In this document: one piece after another, positions 48,101 through 59,630 of the stretch
Layout of the letters: each line of letters opens with the position of its first letter
How positions within the stretch are numbered: the stretch's first letter is position 1
DNA from: Cloeon dipterum
Taxonomy: Eukaryota; Arthropoda; Insecta; Ephemeroptera; Baetidae
NCBI RefSeq assembly: GCF_949628265.1
Contig: NC_088789.1
Location: 8,424,886-8,488,885 of the forward strand
Length of the DNA: 64,000 bases
Reading direction: 5' to 3'
Translations under genes and position numbers: made by a program
The notes under the pieces: model-generated
The model's database searches: none
What the model saw: only the letters and a program-made list of their open reading frames with translations
Told to the model about the DNA's origin: nothing

Positions 48101-50478
48101 GATGCCGAAACAGTTGATTGGAAGTATCGGAGGAACATATTTGAAGAATTCTAAATCAGTTTTATTCCACCCGCAACCCTGTGAGGCTCTGGACGCTTTA
48201 ACTAGAGTCATGAGTTCTGGTTTTGTAAGTATCTGTCTGATGAATTTTGTCACTACACTCCTCACTCAATCATGATGACACTGAACGGATATTTGAAGTG
48301 GGTTTGAGGTCCCAGTTTCACATTGGTCGATCACCTTGCTAACTCATGAAACCACTTACACAACCTGAATTGAGCCATCAACCGCTTTCATCGCTTCTCT
48401 AATATTCAGTGTTTCAAAAATTCAACTATAATTCATAATTCCAGGCTGGATGTGTACACTTCACAAGCCAACCCTCAAGTGCTTGTGAACTCAAAGTTCT
48501 CATCCTGCTATACACTGCAGAAAAACGCGCTTACTTGGGCTTCATACCTAATGACCAGACAGCCTTTGTGGAGCGCCTTCGCAAAGTAATTCAGCACCAA
48601 AAGTCCACCCAAGCCATCCGGCAGGGGCAGACTGGCGGCCCAGGAATGGTTCCTGTGGGGCCATCGCCTGGACTTGGCCCGGCCATGGGCCAGATGCAGG
48701 CGCCCATGCAGCAGCAGCAGCAGCAAGCACAGCAACAGCAGCAGCAACAACAGCAACAACAACAACAGCAGCAACAACAGAAACAACAGCAGGGCATGAT
48801 GATGACTTCGCAGACCAATCCAATGGTCATGGGTGGCGTCCAACTGACTCAAAATAATGTTCCCGGGCAGATGCAGCCGCAGATGGCAAATATTGGCCAG
48901 CAGAGGCCGCAGATGAACGTTCAACCTGGATTTGAGGTTAATATAAGCATCATCTTTTGGGAATTAACGTGAAAATGATAAAACTTCTAGTTTTAGGTTG
49001 ACCTGAAAAATTAAACAGTTTTTTATGCTTTACGTATTATGCATAATGTTAAGGCAAAATATGACAGCTTTCATAGTTTGAATGGAGGTGGAAAATCAGG
49101 TCAGGGTGAAATAGGAAATATATTTTATCGTAACTTAAAATCGTGGTGTGGTCACAAAAGGTGGCTATTTTTTAACATCATTTTTGGATGTATCACGTTT
49201 AGTACACGAATAGTACCATTATTAATGCATGTTGTGTCATAGTAAAAAATTGAATAGCTAAATAAATGCAACAAATCTTATCAATTTCAGGCTGGAGAAA
49301 TGGCTGCGGGACAGCAGCCTGGCATGATAAGGACTCAGGGCATGATGCCCACGCAGCAAGGCCAGCAAACCGGCATGGTTAGCGCAGAAGCTATGCAGCA
49401 GCAGCAGCAGCCAGGTCCAATCAGAGCCATGCTTGGCCCAACACAGCAGCAAATCAGGCCGCTGCTGCAGCAATCGCAGCCTAACATAGAAGAGGCCAGA
49501 CAGCAGAACCTGCGGAAAATACAGCAGCTGCGACACACTCTGGAGCAGGCCCAGCAGCAAGAACAGCAGTACAGCCGTCAAATGATGGAGGTTATCGGGG
49601 TAAATATCGACTTACCTGCTCTATTTTAAATATAGTCAAGCTTTTCTTTCAATTAGCATGTTGTGAACTAATTTTGCTCTAGTACTAACTCTTTGTTGAG
49701 ATTGGCATTTAATTTTGCTCATCATGTTAATAGTTCCATGGTGATTCTTTGAACCTCCAAGAAGAGCAGCAAAACCAGCTTCGCGCCCAGCTGCAGAGAC
49801 AGATGAATATGGCTCAGCCCATGCAACCACAAGGTATGGCCCCGCAGCAACGAATGATCCGACCTAGCGGACCTGCCATGACAAGTAACCCTGGACTGAG
49901 ACATCTGTTGCAACAGGTACACCATTTCTGCATCTCTTCCTGGAATATTATGAATTAGCTGAATTCAATTAAAAATTTTCTCTTTTGAACTGGCTACTTT
50001 AGTTGTAATTAGTTTAGAAAGAAGGATCATCTCAACATTATGGTGTCCAGTTTCCAACTCTATAAAATCAACTCTTAATTTTACTTTATGTCAAAATAAT
50101 CAAAAGATAGATAGGTATGTGATTTATTATATATTTTGCCCTAATTTATAGCACCTTAAATGTGACTTGCTTCAAGCTGAACTTAATGTAACGCTGTTTC
50201 TAAAACATTAAACGCAATGCCAGCCAGGCACAAATATAATGTAGAAATTTCGAACTGAAAGAGTCGCAAGCCGCAACTTAGTGAACTTCTTATTTGATTT
50301 CTAAGATAAATCTTAAAGGACTTGATAAATATTTCAGCAACCACAGTATCGTCAGCAGCAACAACAGCAGCAGGTGATAGGGATGAATCAGATGGGTGGA
50401 CCACGGCAAATGAACCCCCAGCAACCTCAACAGCAAACCCAACAGTTTCAAGAGGATGCCTACGACTTTCTTGGATAG
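45136..50478 (+). CDS. MED25: Mediator complex subunit 25, 947 aa, 11 coding exons
   Basis: Tail-associated Mediator subunit that links activators to RNA polymerase II. Coding exons: 45136-45254, 45320-45365, 45423-45547, 45597-45816, 45868-46420, 47518-48010, 48062-48224, 48445-48936, 49291-49599, 49734-49916, 50338-50478; total 2844 nt, phases consistent. Residues 1-225 form the von Willebrand A-like Mediator-binding domain ([37 protein letters not shown]). A Pro/Gln linker follows. Residues about 475-627 are the ACID/PTOV activator-binding domain ([45 protein letters not shown]). The rest is Gln/Met-rich with a coiled-coil-like stretch ([20 protein letters not shown]) and ends EDAYDFLG. 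Two Gln tracts of about 28 codons are encoded by mixed CAA/CAG. It is longer than human MED25 because of the Q-rich regions. Exons 9-11 are duplicated at 61153. Confidence 0.93.
46421..47517. other. MED25 intron 5
   Basis: 1.1-kb intron splitting a Gly codon. A 132-aa open frame (46509-46907) is present but unrecognisable, and the flanking exons join in phase without it. Nothing else seen. Confidence 0.6.
47715..47798 (+). repeat. Glutamine-codon repeat in MED25 exon 6
   Basis: 28 consecutive Gln codons, with a central CAA run flanked by CAG codons. Mixed codons lower slippage but the length probably still varies. Antisense frames of poly-Leu, poly-Cys and poly-Val here are artefacts of this repeat. 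Confidence 0.9.
48709..48792 (+). repeat. Glutamine-codon repeat in MED25 exon 8
   Basis: 28 codons, 26 of them Gln, interrupted once by Ala and once by Lys, with mixed CAA/CAG. It lies directly after the ACID domain. Confidence 0.9.
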
Positions 50479-50632
50479 CTTCTCTACTAGCTGATAAATT
50501 TTTGTACGATATACATTTTTAAAGATCTTAATGAGTTGTTAACAATTTTCTGACATCTCTGTAAAAATGGTTCTTTGACCGTAAAGTCAGTATGAAACGA
50601 TTGGATATTTTTAGCTTCATTTAATTTGTAGA

Positions 50633-50638
50633 AATAAA
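50633..50638 (+). terminator. Candidate polyadenylation signal of MED25
   Basis: AATAAA 155 nt after the MED25 stop. The homologous stretch is deleted from copy B, which therefore has neither the MED25 stop nor this signal. Confidence 0.45.
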
Positions 50639-51762
50639 TCAAGATTATACCATTTGAACTTTTAAGCAAGTTGTGTCATTAATAATTGCAGTGTATTATC
50701 TTAGTTTCATATATTATATTGGTGATGTCATTTAATGATGCAATACTTAAATTAAATCAGATTAAATCATAGACAGCAGGATGACAGTATTTAACTAATT
50801 TTACTTATTTATTCTTCCCAATTTGTTTATCGCCGAGATGCATATTTTAATGTGCATAGTGCAGCTATTCAAAATAAGAAAAAAAAATATTTTAACTCAT
50901 GGTCAGCGATCTACGACTTGATTAAAACTAAGCAATGTACAGTTGAGAGCATGAAAAGAATCTCTACTTTTTGATATTGCCAGACTGCGCTCTTCAGGCA
51001 GCCCTTTTCCCCCTCAATCACCTGCTCCTGACTTGTTTTTTGCTATCATCTGCTATCTGATTTTGTTTCATATGTATAGCACTACTTGCATTCTACAATT
51101 TCAGCGTTTGGCATCTTTGATCTTAGGTTTGACACCATTAATGAAGATTTAACAAACTGTTTTAGTTATTTAAAAAAAGGTTTTTTTAATGTAAAATTGG
51201 CTCCTGCGCGTGTTAAGTTTTGTTGTAAAATAATTGTACCTCTCAAAGCAATCTATATTTGCTTTCTAATATCTTGAAATTTTTTCTTTAAATAAGTCCT
51301 ATATGAAGTTAATGACGAGGAAAAAGTTAGCACAAGCACCGCTAATAACTAATAATAACCCTTGGGAATTTTCGTGAACATACTTAATCTGGCAATCAGC
51401 TCTCAGGCTTCATCAAGCTATGCTATATATACTACATTCACACGTCGTGAAATGATTTGGTCAGTTAGAAGCAGGTTTCAGAAATTAAGAAAATGGAAAT
51501 TTCTACAATGCCAGACTAGTTTATGCGTGGTCCAGGTTGCATTACAAATATGATACACATACACTATTTTGCTATCTTGTTTGTTTCCCTGCGTTGCGCG
51601 CAGCTGCGCGCGTAAGTTCTTGCAGAACGCATTAATTAAAAGGAAGCCTAAAAATGCGTATTCCAAATAATTATCATTCAAAGTGTTAAAAGTTTATAGT
51701 ACAATTATATTTCTTAAAGCATTAAAAAGCGTGATTATGATTTCATCATAATTTTTATGTCT

Positions 51763-52087
51763 TTTGACTGCATTATTCGGAAAAAGGACACTGAATAAGT
51801 CTGCTGCTCCTACTCCTACATTAGAAAGTAAGAGAGAAAACATTTAAAATTTTCTAGTGATTTTTGGAACAAGAATTAATAAATTTATTTTCGGTACGGT
51901 CAGTGTGGGCTGATGGCTGATTAACCACTCGCTTATTAAATATCAAGTATGGTAGTGTTTCAGTTACAGCGTCCACGCACTTTTTGTGACTCAATTAGTG
52001 GCCACTTAACAAATGTTTATTTCACAGAGCATTATTTCACACTTTTTTACAGAGCTTACCAGGCGTGAGCCTAAAATAAAGCAGAAA
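51763..52087. promoter_or_regulatory. Block almost identical between duplicate copies; possible regulatory element
   Basis: 325 bp matching 63096-63420 with no net indel and, by eye, a single substitution, although the sequences on both sides carry many substitutions and indels. It lies 1.7-2 kb upstream of the TRPA coding start. No open frame explains the conservation. Gene conversion is the alternative explanation. Confidence 0.3.
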
Positions 52088-53810
52088 CGTGGGCACGTAC
52101 CGTTATCCAAACCTGTCAAGAAAAAAATGCAAAATAAATGTTCTCCAATAACAATAATGAAGGGTGGACGCTCCACCCACTCGTTTTTCTTCATACAATC
52201 ACTCCGTTTTGCTTTAACAAGTCATTTTCGCAGTAAAGCGCTTTGTGGACAACCGTCAGCCAAGCATCTGCAGGTGAACTTATTTTTTGCTTTTCTCACT
52301 GTTCTATGTACTTTTTATATAGGAGCTCTTGATAAACGTTATAGATATTTTACCATTAAATTTTGCTCAAGAAGTGAAAGCTTTTTTTAATATCTACTAA
52401 AAAGTATACCTCGATCGGGATTAAGCCATACCTTTGACTCGTCAGCAACCGTTTTTAAAATGATCAAATATTTTGTAATCATTTACTTTTTGCAACATTC
52501 TTTTAATTTAAGGAAAAACACATCTGCTATCATGCCTCTTACTGTGGATCTTGTTATTATTTATATTTTTCTTTCATTGTGTCGCAGGTATTAAAATACC
52601 ACTCTTGTATGATTTTCTTTCTGCTTCACAGAAATGTTCTATTTTCTCGAGGAAATCTCTAGTAATGCCCAAAAGTGGTGCCGCAGAAACAAGAGTAAAC
52701 TATATTTAAGTGATAAACCATGAACGAGAAGATTCACGAAATGTTATTACCTCATTTTTTAAATAAGTAATTATTTTTCCTGTTTATTTAATTAATATGT
52801 TTTATATTTATTGACTCTTGCACGTGTTAACTTTTGTTTTAAAATAATGGCCCCTCTCGAAGCGACCTATTCGCTTTCCATCTTGAAATGATTTCTAAAA
52901 ATAAAATAAAATGAATGATGAGGAAAGAGTATGTAGCACAAACACCGTTAAAACCCTTGGGAATTTTCTTGGTGTATCTCGTTCTGGCAAAGTGGAAACT
53001 TGGATCAAAATTTAAGTAATCAAATAGTTTCTCCAATCTAAATTCTCATTTAAAAAATAAAATCGGAGTCTTTTGAAGCTGTTGGCTAGATTCCCAAAAA
53101 ATATAAATTATATAATACGCAAAGGATGTGGGGTTGCCACTGTGTGAAGAGCGATATAGTGATGCAAGTTAATAATAAATACCGTGCGCTATTTAAACAG
53201 AGAGCGATTTTGGTTTGCATTTACATTCTCGGGGCAAAGTAAAGCTGTCAATGTCTACTCTCTACTACACACTTATTTATATTGAATTTATTCGCAATGA
53301 AACTATGTTTAAGTTACGAATGTTTTCAAACAATTCAGTTCATAATTCTTTTAAATTAATGTTAACATAATTATTAGCCTTTTAAAACGATTTCAAGGTT
53401 GTGTTTCAAGAAGTTCTCCCCATATTGAGCCATACAAACTTGCAAAAACATTCTGGCTGGCCCTTCATTTTTACGATAAACTTGACAGTGATAAATTGCT
53501 ACTGTGTGAAAAGTGAAAATCTGAGTGACATTTTTATCTCTCCAAATTTTTACAACTTGTTTTTTTAGAAAAAAGCGAAAAGCATTTTGCTGTTGCTACT
53601 TTGCACGTATACGTGTTTATGGTCTGTCTACGCGACTATCGTAACCATTATGTCTTATTTCTTTGTAAAATGACAACCAAATGTCATGAATTCATTCGTA
53701 TGATCTAGATTTATTAGCAAATATAACACATTACAAATTTTGCTCACCTTTTTTCTAGAGATTAAAATATCGCAATTTTCAATATTTTGTAGGATTTGAT
53801 CGTCAAAAAG

Positions 53811-56800
53811 ATGCCGATTTTGGATAAGATGTGGAAGATACGTGAAAATGTAGAGCAAGCGCTCCGATTAGATGACCTTTTGGAATTTCAAAATATTTTA
53901 TCCAACGAACAAATCAGCGACTCTATTCTTTCTGAATTACTCTTCAACATTTGTTCGACGGAAAACGTAAAAGTAAGTTTTGCGTAAACACAGTTAGAAA
54001 CAGAAATCACCTTTGCACATAAATAGATCATCATGATATTGTGTGTGTATGTTATATGATTTCTATACAATTATTTTTTGATTGCTGGTTTTTTCTATGG
54101 GGAAAAAGAAATAGAAATCTTTGACATAATATGAACTCTGATTTTTTATCCTTTAAAATCCCCTGGTGAAGGTAAAATGTATTTGAGCCACATTCCGTCA
54201 AAGCAACAAATTTCTGTCCGGGGGTCGATGGATTTTGATGAATTTTTTTTTTGCGGTAATTTGGCCCTAATTGTACTACAATACAATTGAGAAAACTCCG
54301 ACTTTCCAATTTTTGCGGGTGTTGCGGGTGTTAAAGGGTCAAAATCTGGGAATTTTGAGTACTTCATAACTTTGCTCAGGGTGGTCCTAGAACAAAAATT
54401 AAAAAACTCGCAAACTCGTCTTAACAAGACAAACAACTTTTACATTGACCTCAAAGTGGTAGGTCAAAGGTCAAGGTCATAAAAATTGATTTTTTTTATT
54501 TTGAACTCAAATTTGAAAATGAATATATCGAAATTTTTTATTTTTTTCATGACCATTTTGTAGAGCATAAAAAATTGAGTTAAAAACGTTAAAATTTGGA
54601 ATGGCGTTTTGCCTCATTTTTTTAATAAAAAATGAAAACTTCGAAAACCCTTGTTTTTCGAGGTTGGTAAAAAACGATGATTGACCAAATCTCGACTTCT
54701 AGTCATCCGAATTTAAAAAACCGCATACCGTTAGACTCCTCTCGACGTCCCTAAGTGCATTAAAGGGGTATGAGACCCACCAACCCCCAACCCCCTTTTA
54801 ACCCCCTAAATAACGTGAAATTTAGAATTTTTCGTCCGTTTCAACAACTTAACACGACGTTGACGAGTAATTGTCTTCTTCAAACCAATTCATTAACTTA
54901 GTTCACTCAAAGACGAGTCAAATGGAACTTATTTTTTGTAAATAGGACCACCACAACCTGAGATTCGGGTGCACAAAGATTTTTTTCCAAACGCGATGCA
55001 ATAAAATTCTGGATGATCGACCAAATCTCGACTTCTAATCATCTGATTTTGAAAAACCGCATACCGTTAGACTCGTCTTGACATCCCCAAGTGTACTAAA
55101 GGGGTATGAGACCCACCAACCCCCAACCCTCATTTCGCCCCCTTAATAAATGTGAAATTTGGCATTTTTTCGGTCGTTTCAACACCTTTATCTTGACGTT
55201 GACGAGTAATTGTCTTCTTCAAACCGCAATTCATTAACTTAGTTCACTCAAAGACGAGTCAAATGGAACTTATTTTTTGTAAATAGGACCACCACAACCT
55301 GAGATTCGGGTGCACAAAGATTTTTTTCCAAACGCGATGCAATAAAATTCTGGATGATCGACCAAATCTCGACTTCTAATCATCTGATTTTGAAAAACCG
55401 CATACCGTTAGACTCGTCTTGACATCCCCAAGTGTACTAAAGGGGTATGAGACCCACCAACCCCCAACCCCCATTTAACCCCCTTAATAACGGGAAATTT
55501 AGCATTCTTTCGTCCGTTTCAACACCTTAGCACGACGTTGACGAGTAATTGTCTTCTTTAAACCAATTTAGTTACTTAGTTCACTTCAATACGAGTCAAA
55601 CGGTACTTAATTTTTGTAAATAGGACCACCTTTTTGTGTTTTGTTCGAGATTTGGTGCTCACCGAGCATTTTAATGCATCCGCGTCTTAATAAAAAACTT
55701 TGTGCCACACAAATATCAGGTTGTAGTGGTCCTATTTTCAAAAATTAAGTATCGTTTGAATCTTTTTGAAGTGAACTAAGTAAATGAATTGGTTTGAAGA
55801 AGATAATTACTCGTCAACGTCATGATAAGGTGTTGAAACGACCGAAAAAATGCTAAATTTCACATTATTAAGGGGGTTAAATGGGGGTTGGGGGTTGGTG
55901 GGTCTCATACCCCTTTAGTACACTTGGGGATGTCAAGACGAGTCTAACGGTATGCGGTTTTTCAAAATCAGATGATTAGAAGTCGAGATTTGGTCGATCA
56001 TCCAGAATTTTATTGCTTTGCGTTTGGAAAAAAAATTTTGTGCACCCGAATCTCAGGTTGTGGTGGTCCTATTTACAAAAAATAAGTTCCATTTGACTCG
56101 TCTTTGAGTGAACTAAGTTAATGAATTGGTTTGAAGAAGACAATTACTCGTCAACGTCGTGTTAAGGTGTTGAAACGGACGAAAAATTCTAAATTTCACG
56201 TTATTTAGGGGGTTAAAAGGGGGTTGGGGGTTGGTGGGTCTCATACCCCTTTAATGCACTTAGGGACGTCGAGAGGAGTCTAACGGTATGCGGTTTTTTA
56301 AATTCGGATGACTAGAAGTCGAGATTTGGTCAATCATCGTTTTTTACCAACCTCGAAAAACAAGGGTTTTCGAAGTTTTCATTTTTTATTAAAAAAATGA
56401 GGCAAAACGCCATTCCAAATTTTAACGTTTTTAACTCAATTTTTTATGCTCTACAAAATGGTCATGAAAAAAATAAAAAATTTCGATATATTCATTTTCA
56501 AATTTGAGTTCAAAATAAAAAAAATCAATTTTTATGACCTTGACCTTTGACCTACCACTTTGAGGTCAATGTAAAAGTTGTTTGTCTTGTTAAGACGAGT
56601 TTGCGGGTTTTTTAATTTTTGTTCTAGGACCACCCTGAGCAAAGTTATGAAGTACTCAAAATTCTCAGATTTTGACCCTTTAACGCCCGCAAAACCCGCA
56701 AAAATTGGAAAGTCGGAGTTTTCTCAATTGTATTGTAGTACAATTAGGGCCAAATTACCGCAAAAAAATTCATCAAAATCCATCGACCCCCGGACAGAAA

Positions 56801-59630
56801 TTTGTTGCTTTGACGGAATGTGGCTCATTTCTATCTCACGAATTAGTTGACTGGCAACTCCACCAAGATGCACTCTGGAAATTTTCTGATTGTGAATTAA
56901 AAATTTAAGTATAATTTTAAAAACTCAATCTGTCTACAAATCTGAATCAGATTTAACACAGCATTGTGTCGGTAACGTCACTCAATGCACTAGATTTTTC
57001 TCAGTGTCTAAACACTCAACAGTTTTATCACCGCAATTTATTTGTCAATTATTAATAATATCGGCATTTTTTTATAAATTATCAATGCACTCTCTGCTTT
57101 TTTTATAAAAATCAACCTCTATGTTTAAATTTCTAATATCGAAAAATTATTTTGAAAGGAGGAAACCCTTCACCGATTTGCTGCCGAGATTCTCGATCGC
57201 CACAACGTGCACCGAAGTAGTGGGCAAATCGCGACGCACGCAGCAGCCCTGCGAGGCCACTACCGTCTCCTGCATCTCTTAATTAATCACCCTGAGCACC
57301 CTGCCGATGCGACTCTTCTTAACCAATATGGCGAAACGATAATCCACTGCATCATTATCGGATTATTGCAACGCAAAGAAAGCACGTGCAAAGCCTTTTT
57401 CAGGAAGATATTCAGTAACGGAGACACGATGGAAGAAAATGCTCTGAAGAGCGTGCATATGCTGAGCGATAAGAATTGCGACGTGCACGCTAAAGTTGAC
57501 TTGTATGGTACGCCGTATTCGACCGTTCATCTGGCAGCCAAATTTAAACTCTGGAAGCTGGTTGACTTTTTCTTGTTGCAAGGTGTCAATATCGAAGCAA
57601 AATTCGATGACATCACGGCCAGAGAATTAATAAAAGCTGCTCACCCTGACTGGGTGAAAATGTACAAAAGCTGCAAAGATTACTACTATTCCGAAGATAG
57701 CTTAGATGGCAGAGAAGACTTGGTCTACACCCTGCAGAAACCGTTGCTTAGTGCTGCGGAAAAAACGCCGTTTTTCTCGACCTGGCTGCAGAAGAACTCT
57801 TCTAATCTCAGAGTCAATGAATCCTTCAAGGGAAAATTCACCCTGCTTGAGTGTGCAGTAAAGAACCGCCTGCTAGATGTGACCCGCTTGCTCATTTCGA
57901 AAGGGGCCGATCCCAATCCAGCTCTTTTCGCAGCAATTGCTGCCGGACCAAAACACTTTGGTCTGCTTACAGAATCCGAAACTAAAATTGATGTAGCCAT
58001 GGTCGTCCAAGGTAGTCGCAAACACACCCTTCTCCACAGAGCGATCGTGTCAACCAAGCCTAACGTGGACGTGGTCAAGTACTTGTTGAAAGAGGGAAAG
58101 GAAAGGATTCCGCACTTTTTCGACTGGATCAACGCCAAGGACGGTCAGGGCAAAACGGCGCTGAAGCACGCTTCCAAATACATGCTGAACGACATCGTCG
58201 ACGTCCTTCTTTCAAATGGGGCCAGCGTGTTTATAGCAAGCAATGACGGCAGATCTGCTCTTAGCCACATGGAGCCTGAATTCTTGGAACAAAAACTCAA
58301 CAACTATTTACAATTGAGCAAATCACATAGCGGTAACGTATGTGTCGAGATAGATTTTGCGTTTTTCGACGATGCACAAAAAGAATACCGCGCCAGAAAA
58401 AAGGGGGGCATGCTTCCTGACGTAGAGCCATTGATCACGGTAGCCAACTCGCAGTACCAAAAGCATCTACTGCAGCACCCAGTCATAAAGGCTTTTCTTT
58501 ATTTGAAGTGGCGGCGCCTCAGCTGGATATATTGGTGTAATCTGGCTTCTTATCTGGTGTATGCTGCATCCGTCTACTCTTTGCTATTCAGCATTGATTT
58601 CAGGAGAGCCGGCACAAAAGCACCATCGTCTAATACGTCTAATAGCTCGTCAAACATCCGTCCAGAGATCATCAGCCCATATATGCCTAGTTATTTTTTC
58701 GACCTCACAATCGTAACCTTTGTCTTCACAGTTATTTTAACTATCAGAGAACTCATTCAATTTTTACTGTTCGCCAAAAAGTACATTTTCATATTAGATA
58801 ACTGGCTTGACCTAGTAACTCTTGTAATGACCTATTGGTTCATGATTGTCCCGAACAACAGAGAACTGGCATCCTTTCTTGCACTCATTCTGGCTCTGAA
58901 CGTAATGATACTAATGGGTCACCACCCTCAACTGGCCGTTTCCATCCGGTTGCTCTTTGAAGTAGCAAAGACATTTTTCAAGTATTTCTTTGTTTATATG
59001 ATATTAATCATAGCTTTCGGTTTCGCCTTCGCATACTATGTCACAACATCCGAGTGTCAAATAAAAGGCAACTGCGATACGTCCTATAACAGAGTTATCT
59101 TCTCCATTTTCAGGACGCTCACCATGTTCGCTGGTGGTTTTGAAACTGGCAACCTTCAATTTGAGAAGGCGTCCCACGCTGGCCGCATTATCTATTTAAT
59201 CTTTGTATTTTTGGTACCAATCGTAGTAGTGAGCCTGCTGAGAGCGGTGGCCGTCAGTGACATGCAGCGAGTGAAGAGTGGAGCGGACGTAATTAATCTG
59301 AAATCGCAGATCAGATTCTTCCACGATGTGGATTCGTATATTCTGAAAAACATTGGCAAGAATGGCTGGAATTTCGAAATCGTTAGACGGTTCTCAAAGT
59401 GGATGTACAAAAAGACAGCGATACTGAGCAACCTTCATGCCTGCTTTCATGGGAACAGAAAAATATTGCAGATTGATTATAACGAGTCTAAATTGAACAA
59501 CCGGTTTGGGGAAATCGTCAGACATGCGTTTATAATCGCTAAGAAAAACAAAGAACGAGATGATAAAGCAAGGCGAGAAGAGAAACTACGTAGCAAGATT
59601 GAAACAAGCACTGCACCGGTCTTAAAATAG
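53811..59630 (+). CDS. TRPA-family cation channel, Painless-like, 877 aa, two coding exons
   Basis: Ankyrin-rich TRP channel of the plasma membrane; the Painless/TRPA group works in heat, chemical and mechanical nociception. Exons 53811-53972 and 57159-59630 join in phase 0 (gtaagt donor, gaaag acceptor). Order: short N-terminal helix region, about five or more ankyrin-type repeats within residues 70-420 (for example STVHLAAKFKLWKLVDFFLL, TLLHRAIVS, TALKHASKYM), then six membrane segments: S1 about 503-530, S2 566-588, S3 595-617, S4 622-640, S5 659-682, pore helix and filter TMFAGGFETGN about 702-720, and S6 730-755 (FVFLVPIVVVSLLRAVAVSD). A basic C-terminal tail follows. Architecture and length match insect Painless. 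The start at 53811 is the first ATG in frame; an acceptor-like tttgtag just upstream suggests a 5' UTR exon. Painless versus another insect TRPA paralogue cannot be settled by eye. Confidence 0.88.
54181..56830. mobile_element. Foldback (long terminal inverted repeat) element in the TRPA intron
   Basis: Element 54185-56826 (2642 bp) flanked by ATTT at 54181-54184 and 56827-56830 as a 4-bp target duplication. Termini are GAGCCACATTCCGTCAAAGC and its complement. The arms pair from the ends inward to about 55345/55667, roughly 1.16 kb each, with symmetry axis near 55506. Inside the arms is a repeat unit of about 336-341 bp: three units on the left (marker gaccaaatctcgacttct at 54683, 55019, 55360) and two on the right (56331 and 55995 in reverse), so the roughly 320-nt loop is mostly an extra unit. 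I recognise no transposase; frames in the two arms (54146-54436 minus, 56578-56850 plus) are simply the same arm read twice. It is a non-autonomous element; superfamily unknown, and a 4-bp duplication alone does not decide it. Confidence 0.85.

Larger units (their letters stand above)
49434..52640 (+). repeat. Copy A of a long direct duplication (MED25 3' end and downstream spacer)
   Basis: From 49434 the sequence recurs at 61153 with a constant offset of 11,720 bp until about 50430. Introns and exons are equally conserved, with only a handful of substitutions. Copy B then lacks a net 352 bp, and the homology continues from 50814 with many small indels to at least 52640, where copy B nears the window edge. 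This is a tandem duplication whose unit begins inside MED25 exon 9. Confidence 0.9.
50479..53810. other. MED25-TRPA intergenic spacer
   Basis: AT-rich spacer. A likely MED25 polyadenylation signal (AATAAA) lies at 50633-50638, 155 nt after the stop. The part up to at least 52640 is shared with copy B. A 325-bp block (51763-52087) is almost unchanged between the copies and may be a regulatory element or first exon of the TRPA gene. Frames such as 52013-52390 are present in both copies but diverge by frameshift, so they do not look coding. Confidence 0.5.

Noticed and set aside
54146-56850. Two protein-like frames with similar sequence (96 and 90 aa) on opposite strands
   Set aside because: They are the two arms of the foldback element read outward. 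Similarity reflects the inverted repeat, not a conserved gene pair.
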